A stretch of DNA of 64,000 nt, from contig JAAVTG010000731.1 of the NCBI GenBank assembly GCA_011947345.1, forward strand, positions 33,267 to 97,266. Direction: 5' to 3'. A program made the position numbers and the translations under genes. This document shows, piece by piece, positions 56,327 through 64,000 of this stretch (position 1 is the stretch's first letter; each line of letters opens with the position of its first letter). The notes under the pieces are model-generated. The model did not search any database. It was not told the DNA's origin and was given only the letters and a program-made list of their open reading frames with translations. Source of the DNA: Phytophthora quininea (taxonomy: Eukaryota > Oomycota > Peronosporomycetes > Peronosporales > Peronosporaceae).

Positions 56327-56820
56327 AAAAGGAAGTTGGACTACGAGCTGCGGAGGTTGGAAGGGTTAAAGACGGCTTCGGGCCGAGATTGCAAAACCAA
56401 AAGTGAGATTGATTGAGTGAGTCTTAGCTGCTAGCCTGCTTCCTACGCTCTCTTGTTGGCAAAAGAAAAAGCGACCAGGCGGGGAATCGAACCCTCGATC
56501 TGTCGAGTGGGAGCCTCTATACTCAACCACTAAGCCAAACTGCTTCAACTAGAAACGTCACTCACCTACTCCTAACATGCAGTTCCTTATGCATCCTCAC
56601 GCGCGTCCACGCCACTTGAGCACTTGGACACGCTCCCATCCGCTTGTTCTCACGCACACGCACCGAGTGCGTCTCATCTTGAGCATTAGACGCTGCGCAA
56701 AGCCTTGCACTTGTGTAGAGACACGCAACGCACCCTGCGCGCGAACCCACTTTCACACGGGTTTTGACAAACCACCGTTTCAAGTGCGAGCGCCACGCAC
56801 ACGCGTCACTTTCTTCAACA
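56327..56820 (-). repeat. 3' LTR of the copia element
   Basis: 494 bases, matching the LTR at 60800-61292 except for one base (GTCGAGTGG here, GTCAGTGG there). On the minus strand it starts TGTTGAAG and ends CTTCCTTTT, so the 3' end is not the usual CA. Confidence 0.92.
56471..56545 (-). other. tRNA-like sequence inside the LTR
   Basis: On the minus strand an A-box-like TGGCTTAGTGGTTGA and a B-box GGTTCGATTCC lie ~35 bases apart. Between them is a possible anticodon arm TAGAG/CTCGA and a CTCGA/TCGAG hairpin. The acceptor ends do not pair (CAGTTT versus TGGTCGC), so it is not a functional tRNA by eye. The other LTR carries the same at 60944-61017. Confidence 0.45.
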
Positions 56821-56828
56821 CTCTCCCT
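56821..56828 (-). other. Polypurine tract of the copia element
   Basis: AGGGAGAG on the minus strand directly precedes the 3' LTR start (TGTTGAAG). Plus-strand DNA priming occurs at such tracts. Confidence 0.7.
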
Positions 56829-56848
56829 TGATGCGCGTGCTTGGCGTC

Positions 56849-59800
56849 TTAGTTGTCCATGACAAGTCCGGCGATGAACTGGCGGTGCTTGGGTCGCGCC
56901 AACGCCTTGGTAAACCCGTCCGCTATCATCTCGTCCGTTGGCTTGTACTCCAGCACGATGATCTTGTCTTCCACCTTCTCACGCAAAAAGTGATACTTGA
57001 GGTGGATGTGCTTGGTGCGTGAGTGGTATGCTGGGTTCTTGGCCAGCGCGATGCAACCTTGGTTGTCTTGAAAAATCGTAGTCGCACCCACGCACTCATA
57101 CCCCACATCTTGAAGTAATTGACGCAGCCACACCGCCTCTTGAGTGGCATTGTACAGTGCCATGTACTCTGCCTCCGTGCTCGACGTTGCCACTGTCGGT
57201 TGACGCTTGGACTTCCACGAGATTGCACTGCCGTTCAGGAAGAACACGTAGCCTGTAGTCGAACGCCGAGTGTCCAAATCACCCGCCCAGTTCGCATCCG
57301 CGTAGCCGATTAGCTCTCCCTTAGTCCCGCCGTTGAACACGAGTCCCAGGCCTTGAGTCGTCTTCAAGTACTTCAAAATCCGTTTCGCAGCCACCCAGTG
57401 AGACTTGTTGTAGCACTCGCAAAACTTGGCCACTTCACCCACAGCTTGAGCAATGTCCGGGCGCGTGCAAGTTGCGAGGTACATCAAAGCCCCCACCAAC
57501 TCGCGGTACGGGTACTTCGGCACGAATACCTCGTCTTCTGCCGGCTTCACCAGTTTTGAGTTGCTGTCCGCCGGTGTGTGCACTGCTTTGCACTTTTCCA
57601 CGCCAAACTTCTCTGCGAGCCGCTGAATGTACGCCTGCTGGTTCATGACGATGATCTTGTCCTCGCGGTCGCGGTGGATCTCGATCCCGAGGCAGTACTT
57701 CAGCTCTCCAAGCTCCTTGATGCTGAACTCGCGCTTGAGTGCCTCCTTGATCTCCCCAATCTCCGCTTTCGTCCTGCTGAAGATCATGAGGTCGTCCACG
57801 TAGACGATGATGATGCTGAACTTTGAGACCGAACGCCGAACGTACACGCATGGATCTGCTGCAGACCGATGAAAACCTTGGTTCTCCAAATGCTTGTTCA
57901 GCTTGCTGTTCCACTGACGTGCCGCTTGCTTCGTGCCGTATAGTGCTTGCATCAATAGGCATTTCTTGTTGGGGTTGGCTTGGTCTTCAAACCCGTCCGG
58001 CTGCTCCATATAGAGCTCCTCTTCCACATCACCGTAGAGAAACGCAGTGTCAACATCCACGTTTTCTGCCTCCATGTCTTCCTCTGCAGCAATTGCCACA
58101 GCCGTGTTGATGGACTCCTTGCGTGCGACCGGAGCAAAGGTCTCCGTGTAGTCAACCCCTGGACGCTGCGTGAAGCCCTTCGCTACCAAACGAGCTTTGA
58201 ACTTGATGATCTTCCCACTCGGGTCACGCTTGATACGGAAAACCCACTTGCACCCGATTGCCTTCTTGTCCGATGGCATATCCACCAGCTTCCACGTGCG
58301 GTGATCCTCCAGCGACTTCATCTCGCTTTCCATAGCGCGCAGCCACTCGTCCTTGTACTTGCTGCGCATCACTTCGTCGTAAGACACCGCACGCTCGCCA
58401 TCGTCGTCTTCGGTGAGGAAGCAATAGAGGGAATCGAACTCAGCCTCGTAGTCATCCAAGTTGAACTCACCCCGTCGAGTCCCGGGGTACTCGTCTTGGT
58501 AGCGCACAACTCCGCGTCGCTTGCGTGCCGGACGCACCATCCACTCCTCTTCACCGTCTCTCCCTGGCGTGCTAGAGCCACGCGTCGGCACAGAGTCGGT
58601 CGGTCCGCTGTGATCTTCGGGTTCTTGGAGTGGGCGAGTTGGGGGCGTGCGGAAACCTTCGTCAGCGCTGGGTTCTTGCGTGCGCTCGCCTCCCTCGTCT
58701 TCTTCATCGTTGTCGATGATGTCGATCACCTCCTGGTTGGCCTTCTTCGCCATCGTGACCGGCGGGGCTTCAGCAAAAGTCACACTCCTTGAAATCACGA
58801 TCGAGTCGTCACTTGGGTCCAGGAGTCGATATGCTTTGTGCTGCTTGGCGTATCCGAGGAAAACGCACTTGATCCCCGAGTTGTCCAGCTTTTTGCGTTT
58901 CTCCTTGGTCGCATGGGCGTAGCACTCGGTCCCAAAAACGCGCATGTGCTCCAGACGTGGCTCCCTCTTGAAAACCAGCCGGAACGGACTCGAGTGCGGG
59001 CTTGACGTGTTAGGTAACACGTTTCGGATGTCTGCAGCCGTCGTGATAGCCTCACACCAGTACGATTTGTCCATGCCGCTCTCCTCCAGCATGCAGCGTG
59101 TCATTTCCACCAGCGTACGGTTCATGCGCTCTGCCATGCCGTTCTGCTGCGGGTTGTACGGCACCGTGAACTCTTGCTTGATTGTCTTGTCGTCGCATAG
59201 AGTCTGCATCGCCGCGTTGCGGTATTCACCGCCGTTGTCACTGCGCAGCACCTTGACCTTGATGCCCGCACTAGTTTCCACTTCCTTGAGAAACTTCTTG
59301 AACGCCTCACACACCTCACTCTTTTTATGGAGTGGGTAGATCGTCACAAAGCGACTCTTCATCAGAATGAAGCTCACAATGTACTTGTAGCCCGACTTGG
59401 ACGCGGGAGTGACAGGTCCCAACACGTCGGAGCACACAGTCGTGTCCTTGCGTGCGCTCTCCTGGCTTCGAGCCCCTCCTTGGTCGAACTGAAGGCTTGC
59501 GTGACTGTTTCGCAGTCGCACACACGCGCACACAGTACCAGGCTCTGCCAGCACACCCTTGAGTTTCCCATCCTTGATCATGGAGTTCAACGTGCTGAAA
59601 GACACGTGACCAAGTCGCCGATGCCACACATCCACGCTGTCTTCAGCCACATGACACTCGTCGGCGCCCTCAATGTTGAGGTACATCAGCTTGCCTTGCT
59701 TCCCGTCGCCACCACTTGGTTGCCGCGTTTCACAACGCACCGCTCGCTGTCCATAGTCACGGTCATGCCGCGTGCCGTTGCAGCCGTCAGGGAAAACAGG

Positions 59801-60795
59801 TTCTTGTTCAAATCTTGGACGTGGAGCGTGTTTTCCAGCCGCGCGTTTATCCACGCACCCCCAGTCCAGACACGCAAAACAACTGTTCCAACCCCGAGAA
59901 TCTTCAGGTTCGCGCTGTTCTTTGCGCTCAATATGCTGCGCGCAGTCTTTACAGCCGAGTAGTCGTGAAACGCGTCGCGTGTCTTGCACATGTGTGCCGA
60001 CGCACCGCTATCCATCACCCAACACTCGCTCGCAAAAGCTTCGGTCGCGTTAAACGCAACGTTTGACTGGTCTTGGGCGCCTTGATCGGGACTTGCCTCG
60101 GAACGGCAATCCCTCGCGTAGTGGCCTTGCTTGCCACAGTTGTAGCACTTGAATGACCCCTTCTTGCGCCCCCCGCGTGCGTTCTTCTTCTGTTGCTGCT
60201 GCTTCCTGCCCTTGCCGGCAAGAAGCGCAGTCGCCTCTTCGATGCGCGTCGAGTCCTTCTGACGCACTTCTTCCGCAATCAGCTTGCTCACCAGGTCTGC
60301 TAGCTTGAACTCAGTCACCGACATGCGAAACGCTTGAACCAGAGCCTCGTAGCTCGATGGCAGACTCCGCAGCATAGTCGCGCAGACGTCTTCCTCAGTT
60401 GGCTCACAGCCGGCGTTCTTCATATCCATCACGAGCTTCTCCAACTCCGTCACATGCTTGCCGACAGATGGTGCCGTGAACTTGAACGCCGAAAACTTCT
60501 CCTTGAGCCACAGCCGGTTCGCCATGTCTTGAGTCTTGTGGAACTTCTTCAACGTGTCCCACGCTTCCTTCGCAGTCTCGCACGTCACCACATGCATCAA
60601 CTGCGAGTCGTTGAGGTTGAGCACAATCGCCGCGTGCGCTTGTTGCTCCTTCTCTGCCGTCACTCCGCCTTCCGCGGTGACCGCTTGCCACAATCCCTTG
60701 GACATCAGGTACATCTTCATCTTGTAGCTCCACAGCGAGTAGTTCGAGCCGTCGAAAGGCTCGACCTTGAACTTGGTGTCGGTACTTGGGCTCAT
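56849..60795 (-). CDS. Ty1/copia gag-pol polyprotein (one frame break)
   Basis: The Gag region starts at the ATG at 60795 with a helical domain (FKVEPFDGSNYSLWSYKM) and a CCHC knuckle CYNCGKQGHYARDC (~60105-60150). The protease is DSGASAH (~60010). After a frame change near 59700, a GAG-pre-integrase His pair (WHRRLGH), integrase contexts CSDVLGP, RSDNGGEY and NGMAERMNRTL, the copia reverse transcriptase with YVDDLMIF (~57790-57805), and RNase H (YADANWAGD, SSTEAEYMAL) follow to the stop at 56849. Only one break is needed, between the protease region and the integrase; it may be a real programmed shift or a lost base. Confidence 0.9.
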
Positions 60796-60800
60796 AACCA
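60786..60800 (-). other. Candidate primer binding site
   Basis: TGGTTATGAGCCC begins at the inner edge of the 5' LTR and overlaps the Gag ATG. It resembles the initiator-tRNA primer sites of copia elements (TGGTATCAGAGCC) with several differences. Confidence 0.5.
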
Positions 60801-61292
60801 AAAGGAAGTTGGACTACGAGCTGCGGAGGTTGGAAGGGTTAAAGACGGCTTCGGGCCGAGATTGCAAAACCAAAAGTGAGATTGATTGAGTGAGTCTTAG
60901 CTGCTAGCCTGCTTCCTACGCTCTCTTGTTGGCAAAAGAAAAAGCGACCAGGCGGGGAATCGAACCCTCGATCTGTCAGTGGGAGCCTCTATACTCAACC
61001 ACTAAGCCAAACTGCTTCAACTAGAAACGTCACTCACCTACTCCTAACATGCAGTTCCTTATGCATCCTCACGCGCGTCCACGCCACTTGAGCACTTGGA
61101 CACGCTCCCATCCGCTTGTTCTCACGCACACGCACCGAGTGCGTCTCATCTTGAGCATTAGACGCTGCGCAAAGCCTTGCACTTGTGTAGAGACACGCAA
61201 CGCACCCTGCGCGCGAACCCACTTTCACACGGGTTTTGACAAACCACCGTTTCAAGTGCGAGCGCCACGCACACGCGTCACTTTCTTCAACA
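60800..61292 (-). repeat. 5' LTR of the copia element
   Basis: 493 bases, a single-base deletion from the other LTR. Near-identity means either very recent insertion or gene conversion. It should contain the element's promoter. Confidence 0.92.
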
Positions 61293-61442
61293 GCCGTCTG
61301 GAGCGAGCATACGGAGCTCGGCGCGGGTCGACGGGTGGCTGGATGTAGGGGCAATGCGGGCAGTAGGTGTGTGGGGCGTGTAGTTGGTTGCGTTCGTGGG
61401 TATGCGCGATTTTGGGAAATTGGAGGGAAGGGTTCGTGTGCA

Positions 61443-61514
61443 GGTCGTATAGCTCAGTCGGTAGAGCACAGTGCTAATAACGCTGCGGTCCAGGGTTCGA
61501 GCCCCTGTATGACC
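61443..61514 (+). tRNA. tRNA-Ile (AAU), array copy 2
   Basis: A complete 72-base cloverleaf with all stems paired; T-arm CAGGG TTCGAGC CCCTG. First copy after the copia insertion. Confidence 0.95.
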
Positions 61515-61988
61515 ATTTTGTCGCTTCCCTTTTGCGTCTCTGAGCGTCGTTTTGCGCGTTCCGACGGGCCCACGCTGTGCGCAAGGCCAACCCAAGGCTC
61601 CGTGTTGCTTCCGCGATTCGGGGCCGCGTTTGTGGCGACACTAGTGACAGTGTTAGGTAGCGGTCGGATCGAACCCCGAGTGGCGCTTTGCGCGGGCGGA
61701 CTCGCGTGATGTCCGAGTTTAGAGCCCCGTGTGGTGAGGTACCGTGCTAGGGAGGTGCTGCGAGCGACGGACGGCGTCGAACGTGATAGTCGTCGAGGCG
61801 GCGGCGGAAACGAGAGGGAAATTCATTTGCGGGCGGTTGCCGTCTGGAGCGAGCATACGGAGCTCGGCGCGGGGTCGACGGGTGGCTGGATGTAGGGGCA
61901 ATGCGGGCAGTAGGTGTGTGGGGCGTGTAGTTGGTTGCGTTCGTGGGTATGCGCGATTTTGGGAAATGGAGGGAAGGGTTCGTGTGCA

Positions 61989-62060
61989 GGTCGTATAGCT
62001 CAGTCGGTAGAGCACAGTGCTAATAACGCTGCGGTCCAGGGTTCGAGCCCCTGTATGACC
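61989..62060 (+). tRNA. tRNA-Ile (AAU), array copy 3
   Basis: Identical to copy 2 over its 72 bases. Confidence 0.95.
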
Positions 62061-62543
62061 ATTTTGTCGCTTCCCTTTTGCGTCTCTGAGCGTCGTTTTG
62101 CGCGTTCCGACGGGCCCACGCTGTGCGCAAGGCCAACCCAAGGCTCCGTGTTGCTTCCGCGATTCGGGGCCGCGTTTGTGGCGACACTAGTGACAGTGTT
62201 AGGTAGCGGTCGGATCGAACCCCGAGTGGCGCTTTGCGCGGGCGGACTCGCGTGATGTCCGAGTTTAGAGCCCCGTGTGGTGAGGTACCATGCTAGGGAG
62301 GTGCTGCGAGCGACGGACGGCGTCGAACGTGATAGTCGTCGCTCGTAGGCGGCGGCGGAAACGAGAGAGGGAAATTCATTTGCGGGCGGTTGCCGTCTGG
62401 AGCGAGCATACGGAGCTCGGCGCGGGGTCGACGGGTGGCTGGATGTAGGAGCAATGCGGGCAGTAGGTGTGTGGGGCGTGTAGTTGGTTGCGTTCGTGGG
62501 TATGCGCGATTTTGGGAAATTGGAGGGAAAGGGTTCGTGTGCA

Positions 62544-62615
62544 GGTCGTATAGCTCAGTCGGTAGAGCACAGTGCTAATAACGCTGCGGTCCAGGGTTCG
62601 AGCCCCTGTATGACC
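62544..62615 (+). tRNA. tRNA-Ile (AAU), array copy 4
   Basis: Identical to copy 2 over its 72 bases. Confidence 0.95.
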
Positions 62616-63096
62616 ATTTTGTCGCTTCCCTTTTGCGTCTCTGAGCGTCGTTTTGCGCGTTCCGACGGGCCCACGCTGTGCGCAAGGCCAACCCAAGGCT
62701 CCGTGTTGCTTCCGCGATTCGGGGCCGCGTTTGTGGCGACACTAGTGACAGTGTTAGGTAGCGGTCGGATCGAACCCCGAGTGGCGCTTTGCGCGGGCGG
62801 ACTCGCGTGATGTCCGAGTTTAGAGCCCCGTGTGGTGAGGTACCGTGCTAGGGAGGTGCTGCGAGCGACGGACGGCGTCGAACGTGATAGTCGTCGCTCG
62901 TAGGCGGCGGCGGAAACGAGAGGGGAAATTCATTTGCGGGCGGTTGCCGTCTGGAGCGAGCATACGGAGCTCGGCGCGGGGTCGACGGGTGGCTGGATGT
63001 AGGGGCAATGCGGGCAGTAGGTGTGTGGGGCGTGTAGTTGGTTGCGTTCGTGGGTATGCGCGATTTTGGGAAATTGGAGGAAAGGGTTCGTGTGCA

Positions 63097-63168
63097 GGTC
63101 GTATAGCTCAGTCGGTAGAGCACAGTGCTAATAACGCTGCGGTCCAGGGTTCGAGCCCCTGTATGACC
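63097..63168 (+). tRNA. tRNA-Ile (AAU), array copy 5
   Basis: Identical to copy 2 over its 72 bases. Confidence 0.95.
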
Positions 63169-63647
63169 ATTTTGTCGCTTCCCTTTTGCGTCTCTGAGCG
63201 TCGTTTTGCGCGTTCCGACGGGCCCACGCTGTGCGCAAGGCCAACCCAAGGCTCCGTGTTGCTTCCGCGATTCGGGGCCGCGTTTGTGGCGACACTAGTG
63301 ACAGTGTTAGGTAGCGGTCGGATCGAACCCCGAGTGGCGCTTTGCGCGGGCGGACTCGCGTGATGTCCGAGTTTAGAGCCCCGTGTGGTGAGGTACCGTG
63401 CTAGGGAGGTGCTGCGAGCGACGGACGGCGTCGAACGTGATAGTCGTCGCTCGTAGGCGGCGGCGGAAACGAGAGGGAAATTCATTTGCGGGCGGTTGCC
63501 GTCTGGAGCGAGCATACGGAGCTCGGCGCGGGGTCGACAGGTGGCTGGATGTAGGGGCAATGCGGGCAGTAGGTGTGTGGGGCGTGTAGTTGGTTGCGTT
63601 CGTGGGTATGCGCGATTTTGGGAAATGGAGGAAAGGGTTCGTGTGCA

Positions 63648-63718
63648 GGTCGTATAGCTCAGTCGGTAGAGCACAGTGCTAATAACGCTGCGGTCAGGGT
63701 TCGAGCCCCTGTATGACC
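63648..63718 (+). tRNA. tRNA-Ile (AAU), array copy 6
   Basis: Same as copy 2 except for one C missing before the T-stem (GGTCAGGG versus GGTCCAGGG), which shortens the variable region by a base; the cloverleaf still forms. Confidence 0.88.
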
Positions 63719-64000
63719 ATTTTGTCGCTTCCCTTTTGCGTCTCTGAGCGTCGTTTTGCGCGTTCCGACGGGCCCACGCTGTGCGCAAGGCCAACCCAAG
63801 GCTCCGTGTTGCTTCCGCGATTCGGGGCCGCGTTTGTGGCGACACTAGTGACAGTGTTAGGTAGCGGTCGGATCGAACCCCGAGTGGCGCTTTGCGCGGG
63901 CGGACTCGCGTGATGTCCGAGTTTAGAGCCCCGTGTGGTGAGGTACCATGCTGGGGAGGTGCTGCGAGCGACGGACGGCGTCGAACGTGATAGTCGTCGC

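Larger units (their letters stand above)
56327..61292 (-). mobile_element. Ty1/copia LTR retrotransposon, full length, recently inserted
   Basis: A 4,966-base element on the minus strand between two copies of GCCGT (56322-56326 and 61293-61297), the 5-base target duplication; outside it the tRNA repeat unit continues without loss. LTRs lie at both ends, with a gag-pol coding region between them, a polypurine tract next to the 3' LTR (minus-strand AGGGAGAG at 56821-56828) and a primer-site candidate next to the 5' LTR (TGGTTATGAGCCC, starting at 60800 on the minus strand). Confidence 0.93.
55618..64000 (+). repeat. Tandem array of ~550-base units, each with one tRNA-Ile, interrupted by a copia element
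   Basis: The tRNA starts lie at 55921, 61443, 61989, 62544, 63097 and 63648; adjacent ones are 546, 555, 553 and 551 bases apart. Units share a constant upstream block (GAGCGACGGACGG, GCGGGCGGTTGCC, GGGGTCGACGGGTGG), the tRNA, then a constant tail (TTTTGTCGCTTCCC, GGTAGCGGTCGG). Copies are about 99% identical and differ mainly by one-base indels in G, A or C runs. The array runs off the right edge. The block 56327-61292 is an inserted retrotransposon. Long open frames across the units are by-products of their GC-rich composition. Confidence 0.9.

Noticed and set aside
56471..56545. A functional tRNA gene in the LTR
   Set aside because: The acceptor stem ends do not pair and the T-stem is imperfect; kept only as a tRNA-like element.
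61287..64000. Long open frames on both strands across the tRNA repeat units
   Set aside because: They read straight through tRNA genes, recur in each unit with changing ends caused by single-base indels, and show no domain. They come from the GC-rich unit composition.
61293..64000. CRISPR array
   Set aside because: The repeats are ~550 bases, adjacent without unique spacers, and each contains a tRNA gene. There are no short repeats with spacers and no cas genes; the genome is eukaryotic.

Overview
The window looks like nuclear DNA of an oomycete (a water-mould stramenopile), most probably Phytophthora or a close relative. The reasons are intron-poor, closely packed genes with short GT-AG introns (about 45-90 bases), eukaryotic housekeeping genes (Miro, RAD17, UMP1, TM9SF, LTA4H-type aminopeptidase), unusual multidomain fusions, and blocks of DNA transposons and Ty1/copia elements between gene islands. 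I cannot name the species from the sequence alone.

Layout. 1-24.6 kb is a gene-dense island: the end of an unknown gene; a TBC/ankyrin/zinc-finger protein (-); the mitochondrial GTPase Miro (+); two tandem DGAT2-type acyltransferases with long membrane N-termini (+); a seven-exon ankyrin gene (-); an M1 aminopeptidase (+); RAD17 (+); a CHAT-protease/NB-ARC/TPR protein (-); a lysine-methyltransferase-like protein (+); and a membrane-anchored alpha/beta hydrolase (-). 24.6-30.9 kb is AT-rich and gene-poor. It holds decayed pieces, including an adenain-like cysteine protease and a capsid-like fragment that together suggest a relic Polinton-like virus. 31-44.5 kb is a second island: a TM9SF protein, then two inverted copies of a very long lipase/DnaJ/glycine-rich protein that enclose UMP1, a FAM133-like protein and a methyltransferase. 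45-64 kb is accessory DNA: a DDE_1 transposase relic, a piggyBac-like relic, a tRNA-Lys, a complete PIF/Harbinger element with inverted repeats and a TAA target duplication, and a tandem array of about 550-base units, each with one tRNA-Ile(AAU). A nearly pristine Ty1/copia element (5-base target duplication, LTRs differing by one base) has inserted into that array.

How the genes relate. No operon-like logic applies. Several pairs are divergent with very short spacers (CHAT/methyltransferase 68 bases, ankyrin/aminopeptidase 97 bases, UMP1/FAM133-like 187 bases), so shared promoters are likely.

Data caution. Almost every conserved long gene is broken by one or more single-base shifts, usually a missing base in or beside a short homopolymer. 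The same kind of one-base loss is seen between copies of the tRNA unit and between the two LTRs. I read most of these as residual sequencing deletions rather than pseudogenes, and give each gene as one feature with the breaks described.
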